The notes: generated by a model from the sequence alone, not told the origin. 64,000 nt of DNA from Prevotella sp. (GCA_017557405.1 JAFYYV010000035.1:1-64000); one strand, 5' to 3'. Shown: positions 42,642 to 51,920, counted from the first letter of the stretch. Translations and numbers: made by a program.

Positions 42642-44051
42642 ATGAAGACGATGACATTGTCGTTTCTGATGCTGTTGTCAACCTTGCCGTTTATGGCGCA
42701 GACCAGCTACGATGTGACTGCCTTTGGCGCAGTCGGGGATGGTCGTGCCGATGATGCAGCAGCCATACAGCGTGCCATCGATGCCTGCAACAGCGAGGGT
42801 GGTGGACGTGTCTTGTTCCCCCGAAACCATGTTTTTGTAAGCGGACCGTTGCGGTTGAAGTCGAATGTCGAGTTGCATCTCGAGGCGACCGCTGTGCTGA
42901 AAGCCCACCCCGATGAGGGGAAATATCATCTGAGCGCATTCGGAAAGAACGAGGGCGAGGGAATGATGTGGATTTATGCCAACCACGCCGAGAACATTTC
43001 CATCACGGGAAAGGGCGTCATACATGGCAACGGCATCGCTTTCATGGGAGCCGAGCTCGAGGATTCGTATGAGTTGAAACCCCTCAATCCGCCGACCTTC
43101 GACCCACGCCCGCATGTACTGACGTTGACCGATGTGAAAAACCTCACCATTCGCGATGTAACCATCAAAGAGGGAGCCTACTGGACGGTGCACCTCATCG
43201 GCTGCGAAGGAGCGGTGATAGAAGGAATCCAGCTGTTGAACAACCTGAAAATCCGCAATGGCGATGGCATCGACCTCGACCACTCCAAGAACGTGCGCAT
43301 CAGCAACTGCCACATCACCAGCGGCGACGACTGCATTTGCCTGAAGAATCGACGCGAGTTCGAGCAATATGGCTCTTGCCACGACATCACGGTGACAAAT
43401 TGCGTGATGACCTCGCGCTCGTGCGCCATTAAGATAGGAAGCGAGAACATGGACAGCATCTACAACGTCGTGTTCGACAATTGCATCATCACCGCTTCCA
43501 ACCGTGGGTTGGGCATCCAGAATCGCGATGAAGGGACGGTTACCGATATCACCTTCTCCAACATCCAGTTGGATTGCCAGTTGTGGAGCGACGTGTGGTG
43601 GGGCAAGGCCGAACCCATCTATGTGACCAGCTATCCTCGTGCCAATGGCAACCACAAAGACGCCAACTGGCGATTCCCGAAAGGGCAGATAGAAGGGCGT
43701 TGTGGAGAGGTGGCCCGCATTCGGTTCAACAACATCACCGCCACGAGCGAGAATGGATGCTTCATTGGAGGCGACACACCCGACAAAGTGCATCACGTAT
43801 ACATGGACAATGTCATCCTCACCATGCGCAAGCAGACAGCCTACGAAGGAGGCGTCTACGACAAACGACCCTGCCGCGGAGAAGGCTTCGTGAAGGGCGA
43901 TGTGCATGGCGTGTATGTGGATACCGCCAGCGACATTCTCATCAATGGATTGCTGGTCGACTGGGGTAGGGGCTTTCCCAAGCGAGGCCTCGCCCATGCT
44001 GAGAAGAACGCCTCGCGCGTCATCGTGAGGAACGAACTACAAAATCAATGA
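42642..44051 (+). CDS. GH28-family polygalacturonase-like hydrolase
   Basis: A 469-residue secreted right-handed beta-helix enzyme with a signal peptide (to FMAQ), then the typical VTAFGAVGDGRADDAAAIQ start. Catalytic Asp residues are Asp208, Asp211 and Asp213 in NGDGIDLD and Asp229/Asp230 in TSGDDC. The third motif reads MTSRSCAIKIGSE, so the usual GHG histidine is absent; some Bacteroidetes GH28 subgroups share this form. Expected substrates are pectic galacturonan or rhamnogalacturonan. It is 53 bp upstream of a SusC gene in the same direction and probably heads a pectin locus. Confidence 0.9.
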   Translation: MKTMTLSFLMLLSTLPFMAQTSYDVTAFGAVGDGRADDAAAIQRAIDACNSEGGGRVLFPRNHVFVSGPLRLKSNVELHLEATAVLKAHPDEGKYHLSAFGKNEGEGMMWIYANHAENISITGKGVIHGNGIAFMGAELEDSYELKPLNPPTFDPRPHVLTLTDVKNLTIRDVTIKEGAYWTVHLIGCEGAVIEGIQLLNNLKIRNGDGIDLDHSKNVRISNCHITSGDDCICLKNRREFEQYGSCHDITVTNCVMTSRSCAIKIGSENMDSIYNVVFDNCIITASNRGLGIQNRDEGTVTDITFSNIQLDCQLWSDVWWGKAEPIYVTSYPRANGNHKDANWRFPKGQIEGRCGEVARIRFNNITATSENGCFIGGDTPDKVHHVYMDNVILTMRKQTAYEGGVYDKRPCRGEGFVKGDVHGVYVDTASDILINGLLVDWGRGFPKRGLAHAEKNASRVIVRNELQNQ

Positions 44052-44104
44052 GAAGACTGAAAGAAATAACTACATTTTTTTAATAACCTAAATCAATAAC
44101 TATT

Positions 44105-47100
44105 ATGCTAAAAGTACGAAATCTATTTGGAAGAGGATTCGCCAAAGCCATGCTTTCGGCGGCCCTCCTGGTATGCAGTACGGTAGCAATGGCGCAAAAC
44201 CGTGTGTCGGGAGTCATCCGCGATGCACAGGGCGAACCGCTCGTCGGTGTGAGCGTCGTTGAGGCTGGAACACAAAATGGAACAGTGACTGACATTGATG
44301 GCCGCTATTCACTCGATGTGAAGCGCGGAGCCCAGTTGAATGTTTCCTACATCGGATTCACGCCGCAAACCATCGCTGCTGGCGAGAGCATCACATTGCA
44401 GGAAGACAACCAACTGCTCAACGAAGTGGTGGTCGTCGGTTATGGTACCATGCAACGCAAGGACGTTACCTCGTCTATCACGACCGTGAAGGCTGAAGAC
44501 CTGAACCGCGGTGTGTTCACCGACCCAGGTCAGATGCTGCAAGGAAAGGTTCCCGGACTGGTTGTCTCTTCAACCGCCGACCCGAATGGCTCACCCACCA
44601 TCACGCTGCGTGGTGCTTCCACGCTTCGCACAGGCGCCATGTCGCCCTACTATGTGGTCGATGGAATTCCTGGAGTCGACATCTCGATTGTTGCTCCTGA
44701 CGACATCGAGAGCATCGATGTGCTCCGCGATGCCACAGCCACGGCCATCTACGGTTCTAAGGCTGCAAATGGTGTGATTATCATCACGACCAAGAAGGGA
44801 GGCGAGGAGAAGACCAATGTGACCTACAATGGTTATGCTGCCTTCGACCATATCCTCAAGACCTACGATGTCTGCACAGCTGAAGAGCTGCGCCAATACG
44901 CACGCGAACATAGCGTCGCCCTGAAAGATGGCGGTGCCGACGTTGACTGGCAGGACGAGGTGCTCCGCATGGGCATCAGCCACAACCACAACTTGAGCAT
45001 CACCGGTGGAAGCGAGCGAACCAACTACATGATCAGCGGCAACCTCATGAAACGCGAGGGTGTTGTCAAGATGACCGGTATGGACCGTTTCAACGTCCGC
45101 TCACTCGTCTCGACAAAGGTGCTGAAAGACCATCTCACCCTGTCGATGGGCATCAACTCCATGTATGGCAAGCACTTCGGTGTGCCCACAGGCAATGAGG
45201 GCGCCTCTGTTCTCGACGCCATGAACTACTATTCTCCCACCAACGCCATCCGCAATGCCGATGGTTCGTGGACGGTCGGTGCAGGTTCGAAGAACTACAA
45301 CCCGCTCGCCCTGATGGAGGAGAACACATCCGAGACCATCTGGAAGCGCAACCAGTTCATTGGCAAGACTTCGCTCGAGCTTTGGAAGGGATTCTTCTGG
45401 AATGTGAACTATTCTTGGAGCAACTACCAGAGCACATACAGTGCCTACAACACCCGCAACTCTCAGCTCGAGGGTATCGGAAACAAGAATGGTCAGGCCG
45501 AGCGCAACACCTACTTCGGACGTGAGCAGACCTTCGAGACCTATATTAACTACGGTTTCAAGGTAGGCTTGAGCAAGTGGGACCTCATGGCTGGTTATTC
45601 TTGGGAAGAGAAGAAGAACAACGACGGCTTTGGTCTGAGGGTAGAGGGATACTACAACGACGACCTCACCTGGTACAACATGTCGTATGCACAGACCATC
45701 CAAGGCGTGCAGAACTCTGTTTACAATGGTTATCTCGAGACCGTTCGCAACATCTCGTTCTACGGACGTATCAACTACTCGTTCGCAAGCCGCTACATGC
45801 TGCAAGGCACCATCCGCCGCGATGGTTCGTCAGTGTTCGGAAAGAACAAACGTTGGGGTACCTTCCCATCAGTTTCCGCAGCGTGGAACATCACCGAAGA
45901 GCCGTTCATGAAGAACCAGAATCTCTTCGACAACTTGAAGCTCCGCGCCGGTTACGGTATCTCGGGTAATGCCATGGGATTCGATGTCTATTCATCCTAC
46001 AACACCTATGGCGCAACGGGTACCTTCACCTACGACGGCAAGCTCTACCGCACCTATGCCGCCACGAAGAACGCCAATCCCGACCTCAAGTGGGAGACCA
46101 CAGGCATGCTGAACATCGGCCTTGACTTCGCATTCATCGGCGGTCGCATTAACGGTACTGTCGAGGTCTACAACAAGAAGACCAAGGACCTCATCTGGAG
46201 CTACCCAGTTCCCACCACGCAGTACGTGTATGGTTGGATGGACGCCAACGTCGGCGAGATGACCAACAAGGGTATCGAGTTCACGTTGAACATGGTTCCC
46301 ATCCGCACCAAGACCTTCAGTTGGAACACCACCATCAACCTGTCGCACAACAAGAACACGGTTGACAAGATGCAGAACGACCAGTTCCACACCACCAACC
46401 TCACACAGGGCGACCCGATGGTGGCTGGCGTATCGGCTAACGGATGGACACAGAAGATCATGGAAGGCGAGCCCATCGGTACCTTCTACACCTATCAGTA
46501 TGCAGGAACCGTGAACGGACGTTCTGAGTACTATGTGCTCGATGAGAACGGCAACCGCACAGGCGAGACCACCAACAACCCAGGCTTGAAAGACCGCACC
46601 ATCACCGGTTGCGCACAGCCCAAGCTCAACGCTGGTTGGAACAACAGCCTCACCTACAAGAACTGGAACCTCAATGCCTTCATCGCTGGCGTATTCGGCA
46701 ACGATGTCTATAATGGACCACGCGCCCACTACACCAGCGCACAGATGTTCTCCGATGGCAAGAACGTGCTAAAGGAGTTCCTCTCGTTCCCCGCTGGCGA
46801 CGCTTCAGGCTCGCTCCCATCCGATCGCTTCATCGAGAAGGGCACCTACATCCGTCTGCAGTCTGTCACGCTGAGCTACACGTTCCGCAACTGCTTCAAC
46901 GACTGGATTCAGGACCTCACCCTCTATGGCACAGGCAACAACCTGCTCACCATCACCGACTATAAGGGTCTCGACCCAGAAGTCAACCTCGGTGGCATCG
47001 ACCCAGGTATCGACTATCGTTGGAGCCGTTATCCCCACACGCGCACCATCATGGTGGGTGTGAAGATCAACTTCGGCGGTGGCAAGAAGAAGGCCGCTGC

Positions 47101-47467
47101 AACCACGAAGTATGTCGACCGCGAGGTCATCAAGGAAGTTCCCGTCGTACGCGAAGTGGTGAAAGAGGTTCCCGGCAAGAACACCGAGACGCTCGTTCAG
47201 AACACCTACGTGGTGACCTTCCCCGTCAACTCTTCCGAGATCAGCAACGTGAGCGAGCTCTCAGGCATCCCCGCTGGAGCCAATGTTGAGATTGTGGCTT
47301 ACGCTTCACCCGAGGGCAACATCGACGCCAACCAGAAGCTTTCTCAGGAGCGTGCCGATGCCGTTGCCAAGTATCTGGAGACCAAGGGCGTGAAAGTGAC
47401 ACGCATTGTGGCTAAGGGTGCCGATACCAACCATGCTAATCGTATTGCTATCGTGACCGTAAAGTAA
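44105..47467 (+). CDS. SusC-like transporter with C-terminal OmpA-like domain
   Basis: A 1120-residue SusC-family receptor: signal peptide, carboxypeptidase-like domain (NRVSGVIRDAQGEPLVGVSV), plug (VVVVGYGTMQRKDVTSSITT, YYVVDGIPGVDISI, DATATAIYGSKAANGVI) and barrel to about residue 990. The frame does not stop at the last strand (IMVGVKINFGGG). It continues through a Lys/Ala and Val/Glu-rich linker (VDREVIKEV, VREVVKEV) into about 85 residues of OmpA C-terminal fold: TFPVNSSEIS, VEIVAYASPEGN, LSQERADAVAKYLETKGV. In OmpA this domain binds peptidoglycan; here the conserved Arg (ERAD) is present but the binding Asp is replaced by Ser (ASPEG), as in some Bacteroidetes OmpA variants. Followed by SusD after 20 bp. 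Confidence 0.92.
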   Translation: MLKVRNLFGRGFAKAMLSAALLVCSTVAMAQNRVSGVIRDAQGEPLVGVSVVEAGTQNGTVTDIDGRYSLDVKRGAQLNVSYIGFTPQTIAAGESITLQEDNQLLNEVVVVGYGTMQRKDVTSSITTVKAEDLNRGVFTDPGQMLQGKVPGLVVSSTADPNGSPTITLRGASTLRTGAMSPYYVVDGIPGVDISIVAPDDIESIDVLRDATATAIYGSKAANGVIIITTKKGGEEKTNVTYNGYAAFDHILKTYDVCTAEELRQYAREHSVALKDGGADVDWQDEVLRMGISHNHNLSITGGSERTNYMISGNLMKREGVVKMTGMDRFNVRSLVSTKVLKDHLTLSMGINSMYGKHFGVPTGNEGASVLDAMNYYSPTNAIRNADGSWTVGAGSKNYNPLALMEENTSETIWKRNQFIGKTSLELWKGFFWNVNYSWSNYQSTYSAYNTRNSQLEGIGNKNGQAERNTYFGREQTFETYINYGFKVGLSKWDLMAGYSWEEKKNNDGFGLRVEGYYNDDLTWYNMSYAQTIQGVQNSVYNGYLETVRNISFYGRINYSFASRYMLQGTIRRDGSSVFGKNKRWGTFPSVSAAWNITEEPFMKNQNLFDNLKLRAGYGISGNAMGFDVYSSYNTYGATGTFTYDGKLYRTYAATKNANPDLKWETTGMLNIGLDFAFIGGRINGTVEVYNKKTKDLIWSYPVPTTQYVYGWMDANVGEMTNKGIEFTLNMVPIRTKTFSWNTTINLSHNKNTVDKMQNDQFHTTNLTQGDPMVAGVSANGWTQKIMEGEPIGTFYTYQYAGTVNGRSEYYVLDENGNRTGETTNNPGLKDRTITGCAQPKLNAGWNNSLTYKNWNLNAFIAGVFGNDVYNGPRAHYTSAQMFSDGKNVLKEFLSFPAGDASGSLPSDRFIEKGTYIRLQSVTLSYTFRNCFNDWIQDLTLYGTGNNLLTITDYKGLDPEVNLGGIDPGIDYRWSRYPHTRTIMVGVKINFGGGKKKAAATTKYVDREVIKEVPVVREVVKEVPGKNTETLVQNTYVVTFPVNSSEISNVSELSGIPAGANVEIVAYASPEGNIDANQKLSQERADAVAKYLETKGVKVTRIVAKGADTNHANRIAIVTVK

Positions 47468-47487
47468 TTTAAACAGATTATAAAGCT

Positions 47488-49113
47488 ATGAAACTAAATA
47501 AATTATTTCTTGCAGCTGGCTTATTTGCTGTAGCGCTTGTCAGTTGTACCGATTTGGATGTCAGTCCAAGTTCCCAGTACACCGAAGACCCAAGTAAGAA
47601 TTCGGGTGTTGACCCCATGATTGTCGTAGAAGCAAAGATGGCCGACGTCTATTTCCACTTGGCAGGTACCTTTGGCCGCCGTTATATGGAAGCGCAGTGC
47701 CTTGCTTCCGATGAGTTCACGGCGCTTGCTTTCGATGGTGGCTACTACGACGATGGAACTTATGCCCACCAGGCTCTTCACAACAGTTTTGCCACCGATG
47801 CCTCGCTCGACTGGTATTCTGATATCACCTCAGGCATCACGAAGGCTAACACCATCCTCGAGGAGCTCGGTAGTGGGGCATCCACTCAGATGACCGCTCC
47901 CGCACGCGCCATGCGAGCCTATTTCACATGGATTCTGATGGACAGCTTCGGCGATGCTCCCATCCTTGAGAAGGTTCCCGCCGAGGGCGAGGTCATCCCA
48001 CGTTCACCCCGCAAGGAAGTGGCCGAGTGGATTGAGAAGGAACTCACCGAGATCATCCCCTCGCTCACCGAGGACGTTACCGACAACACCTATGGCAAGC
48101 CCACCAAGTGGATGGCTCAGGCTCTCCTTGCCAAGCTCTACATCAACTGGGCTGTCTATACCGCAGAGTCCGTCGACCAGTACGATGCCGCCAGCACGCC
48201 CAACCAGAAGCTCGACGACTGTATTGCCGTGTGCGACGAGATCATCAACAGTGGCAAGTTCGGCCTCGGTTCGGTCGACTATCTCCACAAGTTCTCCTAC
48301 GACAATGGTCCGAAGATTGAGGACTTCATCTACGCCATGCCCTACGACGCCATCAACCGCCAAGGCTTCCAGTATGCTCGTCCGCGCTCGTTCAAGTCGC
48401 TGAAGGGCTTGGTGCCCAATGTCTATGGCTCTACCGATGCGTTCACACAGTCGTTCGGAGGCAATATGGTCGTCACACCCGAGTTCGCCAAGCTGTTCAA
48501 CCTCGAAGGCGACATCCGCAACCTTTGCATCCTTCGTGGCGATGTCTACAACCGTGATCCCAAGACGCTGCGTCCTACCAATGAGTTGTTCAAGGACAAG
48601 AATGGCAACCCCATTGCCTTCACCGAGAGCATCACCCTCATCAAGCAGGACAACACCATCGACGTGGGTAACGACGACAATGCCATCCGCCAGGGAGCAC
48701 ACTCCATCAAGTGGTTCATCGTTCCCGAGGACTACAACAACGGGCGCAACCAGTCAAACGACCTCCCGCTCTTCCGCTATGCCGACATCCTCCTCATGAA
48801 GGCTGAGGCCCTCGCACGCCTCGGACAAGCTGGCGCCAAGGACCTCTTCAACCAGATTCGCGCCTATGCTGGAGCACCGCAGATTGCCGCCGAGCCCACC
48901 CTCCAGGAGATCTACGACGAGCGTGGCCGTGAGTTCTTCGACGAGAACTGGCGCCGCAACGACATGATTCGCTTCGGACACTTCGAGGACGAGTTCTTCC
49001 CACACTACAAGAACTTCCCCGATGCCAACTTCGACAAGCGTCATCGCATCTTCCCCGTTGAACAGGAAATGCTTGACCTCAATCCCGGTTGGACTCAGAA
49101 TCCTGGCTACTAA
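47488..49113 (+). CDS. SusD-like lipoprotein (pectin-type locus)
   Basis: A 541-residue SusD-family lipoprotein. Lipobox ALVSC with TDLDVSPSSQY after the Cys; the helical core includes AMRAYFTWILMDSFGDAPI, and the C-terminus has LFRYADILLMKAEALARLG and EIYDERGREFFDENWRRNDMI. It pairs with the SusC-OmpA fusion upstream. It ends before a strong hairpin. Codon use is strikingly C-ending compared with the first SusD, as in its SusC partner. Confidence 0.95.
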   Translation: MKLNKLFLAAGLFAVALVSCTDLDVSPSSQYTEDPSKNSGVDPMIVVEAKMADVYFHLAGTFGRRYMEAQCLASDEFTALAFDGGYYDDGTYAHQALHNSFATDASLDWYSDITSGITKANTILEELGSGASTQMTAPARAMRAYFTWILMDSFGDAPILEKVPAEGEVIPRSPRKEVAEWIEKELTEIIPSLTEDVTDNTYGKPTKWMAQALLAKLYINWAVYTAESVDQYDAASTPNQKLDDCIAVCDEIINSGKFGLGSVDYLHKFSYDNGPKIEDFIYAMPYDAINRQGFQYARPRSFKSLKGLVPNVYGSTDAFTQSFGGNMVVTPEFAKLFNLEGDIRNLCILRGDVYNRDPKTLRPTNELFKDKNGNPIAFTESITLIKQDNTIDVGNDDNAIRQGAHSIKWFIVPEDYNNGRNQSNDLPLFRYADILLMKAEALARLGQAGAKDLFNQIRAYAGAPQIAAEPTLQEIYDERGREFFDENWRRNDMIRFGHFEDEFFPHYKNFPDANFDKRHRIFPVEQEMLDLNPGWTQNPGY

Positions 49114-49129
49114 TCCATCATTCTGATTG

Positions 49130-49210
49130 CGAAGCATCATTTTCGAAACAACATTTCGATTCATACGATGCAACATTCGAAACAATCGAAGCAACATTCG
49201 ATTCTTTCGA
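49130..49210. repeat. Degenerate CATTCGAAA repeats after susD
   Basis: The motif (G)CAACATTCGA recurs (around 49170 and 49191) with variants ACAACATTTCGAT and CAATCGAAG between, at spacings of about 14-21 bp. They lie between the susD stop and its terminator. Confidence 0.5.
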
Positions 49211-49212
49211 AA

Positions 49213-49250
49213 ACCAAAGGGGGCGGATTCCTATCCGCTCCCTCTTTGGT
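49213..49250 (+). terminator. susD terminator hairpin
   Basis: ACCAAAGGGGGCGGAT (49213-49228) pairs with ATCCGCTCCCTCTTTGGT (49233-49250), a strong stem, although the downstream T run is weak. Confidence 0.7.
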
Positions 49251-49525
49251 AAGTTATAATTTGAAACCACTTTTCAACCTTGATTTTAGTGCTCGATTTT
49301 CGCGGTTTTGAGTTCGTAAAATTGTGATTTCGCAAGTTTTTTAGGGGTTCATTCGGTCAATCACCCCCTTGTTTTCGCTCCTTACACCCCCCGTTTTTCA
49401 CACCATTTTTTACCACTTACGATTTGCAACCTATACATCCAATCCAACTTCTTCCACTTTTATCTACATCAAACGAGAGGGCAAACTTTTTGAGAACAAT
49501 CAAATCTGTCAATTGAATCAGAAAA

Positions 49526-49755
49526 ATGCTACATGCTACATGCTACATGCTACATTAAGGTAGTTTCCATTTTTCTGAGATGAGATTTGTATTTTAAATT
49601 GACAGATTTGATGGGGTGAAATTAATGGAGTGTAATAATAGTAATTTTATTATAATATATAATGTATTATATATTATAATAACTTATAGGTAGAGAGGGC
49701 TCTTCTGCACATGCTAAGGTACCTTAATGTAGCATGTAGCATGTAGCATGTAGCA
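49526..49755. mobile_element. Inverted-arm repeat element C (230 bp)
   Basis: The left arm (49526-49560) is four ATGCTAC units ending ATTAAGG; the right arm (49722-49755) is its exact inverse (34 of 34). The core has a perfect AT palindrome (49649-49663 with 49666-49680), TTCCAT near the left arm, and CTCTTCTGCACAT then a TACCTTAATGT boundary near the right arm, aligning with elements A and B. A further inverted pair (AATTGACAGATTTG at 49597-49610 and its inverse at 49501-49514) brackets the left arm. No ORF is inside. It lies between the convergent susD and araC-type genes. Confidence 0.78.
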
Positions 49756-49823
49756 ATTGCCCTCTTACTATTTAACACATTTCACACTACTCGGAAAATT
49801 TTGGTCTTTCCGCTAACTTCGTT

Positions 49824-49911
49824 TTGATTGCGCAAAAGACTAGCAATGACCATCTTATTGCATAGCTTTGACAAGTTCAAAGATGGTCTTTGACAGCCTC
49901 AAAGACCACAA
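49824..49911. repeat. 22-bp period array near element C
   Basis: Unit starts at 49824 (TTGAT), 49846 (ATGAC), 49868 (TTGAC) and 49890 (TTGAC), exactly 22 bp apart. One unit ends TTGCATAGCT; another ends AGATGGTCT, which with the next TTGAC gives the inverse of a 14-mer found in the array beside element A (1595-1608). Confidence 0.7.
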
Positions 49912-49941
49912 ATGGCGATGTAAAGATTTTTTACTATGAAA

Positions 49942-49973
49942 TTTGGCAGTTCGGAAAAAAAGTTGTACTTTTG
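49942..49973 (+). promoter_or_regulatory. Orphan consensus promoter
   Basis: TTTG at 49942-49945, a 20-bp spacer, TACTTTTG at 49966-49973: a full consensus match on the plus strand. Downstream to 50267 there is only a 20-codon reading frame (from 49979) and no recognisable gene; the next gene is on the opposite strand. Confidence 0.55.
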
Positions 49974-49976
49974 TAA

Positions 49977-50267
49977 TGCATTCAGATAGCGCTGCATCGG
50001 ATGCAAACAAGGAGGGAGCGCGCGCAGATAAGCGATAGAGATGCGGACGAATTTGCCAAAGGCGCCAGGCAGATAATCTTTCATCTTTAATCCTTCATCT
50101 TTAATCTCTCCGAAGGAGATAGACAGCAGCGAAATAATGAACCACTAAAAAGAAGTAGTTGTTCACCACTTCAAACACCCTCCCTATGGGAAAGGTACAG
50201 GAAAGGCAACGGGTAGGCATTTCAGCGGGAATGGGCGACCTTGCTCAGGAAAGAGTGGGCGTGGCGA
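49977..50267. other. Gene-free stretch with 14-bp repeats
   Basis: No credible gene. It contains TCATCTTTAATC twice, 14 bp apart (50081-50092 and 50095-50106), and a small hairpin TCTCC/GGAGA right after. It may be the remnant of a lost gene or an untranslated RNA made from the promoter at 49942. Confidence 0.4.
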
Positions 50268-51176
50268 TTATTTTTTCTGTATAGAGGCGATGTATTTCGA
50301 AGGTTGCAAACCTGTGTTTTTCTTGAAGAAACGAGTGAAATGCTGGGGATATTCGAAGCCTAGTTCGTCGGCCACCTGCGTCACAGTCAGACCACTGACC
50401 AACAAGCTCTTGGCGCGGTCGATGAGGAAACGCTGGATGACCTGCATAGGACTCTCGCCGGAGACACTTCGCACCACATCGCCGAAATAGCTAGGCGACA
50501 GGCAGAGTTCGGAGGCGCAATATTTCACGTTGGGCAGGCCATTGTGCCGCTGCAAGCCTCGCTCGTAGTAGTCGGCCAGCACCCGCTGGAAACGTGCCAG
50601 AAGGTCGCTCTGCTGGCGTGCGGCATCTTGAAATTGTCGTTGATAGAACAGCAGGGCATAGTCGCATACTAAAAGAATGTAGTCCTGCAGGATGCGGTCG
50701 ATTTGAGGTGTTTGCTGATGGTGTTGGATAAAATGGCGTATCATCGACATAAGTTGCCACAACAGCTGTTTCTCGCCTTCAGTGGTGTGCAGCGCCTCGG
50801 CAACGTTATAGGAGAAATAGTGGTAGTCCTGCAGCCGTTGCTCAAATGCTGTGCCGCGTATGAACTCCGCGTCGAAGTGTAGTGTCCAGCCGTGATATAC
50901 CTCTCGCGTGCCATCGTCGGCCTTGCCGATGACCTGTCCGGGCGAAGCAGCCGTCAGCGAGCCCTTCGAGGTGTCGTAGCCGCCCATGCCGTAGGTGGCG
51001 TCGGCAGGAAAATTGTCCTGTACGAAGAAGGCGTACACGTCGCCCATCTTGTTGAGCGTGTGGGCTATCGGGCCCAGTTCGTCGAAGTGAACGACGCTCA
51101 CCATCGGGTGATACGTCTCGGCTCCAACGCTCTGTGCGTAGTCGTTGGCGTGGTTGAGATATAGATAATCCTTCAT
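50268..51176 (-). CDS. AraC-family transcriptional regulator
   Basis: A 302-residue regulator: an N-terminal sensor half of cupin-like type and a C-terminal AraC double helix-turn-helix (YYERGLQRHNGLPNVKYCAS, LCLSPSYFGDVVRSVSGESP, VTQVADELGFEYPQHFTRFF). The start at 51176 is chosen because a TATCTTTG -7 box lies at 51197-51204; longer frames would begin upstream of the promoter. It is divergent from the cyclophilin-like lipoprotein and hydrolase genes, which are the natural candidates for its targets. Confidence 0.9.
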   Translation of the reverse strand: MKDYLYLNHANDYAQSVGAETYHPMVSVVHFDELGPIAHTLNKMGDVYAFFVQDNFPADATYGMGGYDTSKGSLTAASPGQVIGKADDGTREVYHGWTLHFDAEFIRGTAFEQRLQDYHYFSYNVAEALHTTEGEKQLLWQLMSMIRHFIQHHQQTPQIDRILQDYILLVCDYALLFYQRQFQDAARQQSDLLARFQRVLADYYERGLQRHNGLPNVKYCASELCLSPSYFGDVVRSVSGESPMQVIQRFLIDRAKSLLVSGLTVTQVADELGFEYPQHFTRFFKKNTGLQPSKYIASIQKK

Positions 51177-51196
51177 GTCGTTTGTTGATTTGTCGA

Positions 51197-51308
51197 CAAA
51201 GATAGTCATTTTTACCCGAATTATCGCATCAAAGATAAAAATAGATAAAATTGGTAAGTATTCCCGTAATTCAGATATGCCATGCAGAAGGAAATAGTCG
51301 TATTTTTG
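51197..51308. promoter_or_regulatory. Divergent promoter region araC-type / lipoprotein
   Basis: Minus-strand TATCTTTG boxes at 51197-51204 and 51230-51237; plus-strand TATTTTTG at 51301-51308, 13 bp before the lipoprotein start. The region between is AT-rich and probably holds the operator of the AraC-type protein. Confidence 0.45.
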
Positions 51309-51320
51309 CAGCACACATTA

Positions 51321-51920
51321 ATGGGAATGACAATGAACATATTTATCCGAAACTTTCTGCTGCTTGCGGTCTTCATGCTGTGCGGCTGCTCAAGCGAAGA
51401 AGATGAAGTTATGGCACAGACTATGACACAGAAACTCTACATAACAATAGGCGGCATGACCAAGACGGCGACGATGGTTGACAATGCGGCTACGCGGGAA
51501 TTAGCGACAAGACTGCAGCAGGCACCTGTCACAGTGATGCTGAATTCGAGTGGCGGTTTCGAAATCTGGGGATCACTGGGCTTCTCGCTGACGACAAGCA
51601 ACCAACAAGTCAATGCCCAACCTGGCGACATCGTGCTCTACAACGGCAGCAACATCTGTATGTTCTACGGCTCGAACTCGTGGAGCTACACCCGTTTGGG
51701 GCATATTGACGGGTTGTCGGAGAGTGAACTGAGGACATTTCTCCATGCAGGCGAGAGCAACATCAGTGTAACTCTGTCGCTGGATAATGCTACAGGAATC
51801 AACAAAATTGTAAATAGTAAATCGTCTAACAGTAAATATAGTTACACCCTGCAAGGTACCATTGCTCAAGCAGGATATAAGGGTATTGTGATACAAAATG
51901 GTAAAAAGACAATAAAATGA
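51321..51920 (+). CDS. Cyclophilin-like fold lipoprotein
   Basis: A 199-residue lipoprotein (helix IFIRNFLLLAVFMLCGC with Cys in CGCSSEED, an acidic export-type signal). The domain KLYITIGGMTKTATMVDNAA, SLGFSLTTSNQQVNAQPGDIVLY, SWSYTRLGHIDGLSES matches the small cyclophilin-like (DUF3830/cyclophil_like2) beta-barrel family common in Bacteroidetes, whose activity is unknown; isomerase residues are not evident. Several close Met codons exist (51321, 51327, 51333). Its stop overlaps the next start (ATGA at 51917), so the two are translationally coupled. Confidence 0.82.
   Translation: MGMTMNIFIRNFLLLAVFMLCGCSSEEDEVMAQTMTQKLYITIGGMTKTATMVDNAATRELATRLQQAPVTVMLNSSGGFEIWGSLGFSLTTSNQQVNAQPGDIVLYNGSNICMFYGSNSWSYTRLGHIDGLSESELRTFLHAGESNISVTLSLDNATGINKIVNSKSSNSKYSYTLQGTIAQAGYKGIVIQNGKKTIK

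Noticed and set aside
49979-50041. A 20-codon ORF after the orphan promoter
   Set aside because: Too short, no ribosome-binding sequence and no recognisable peptide; the region fits an RNA or relic better.
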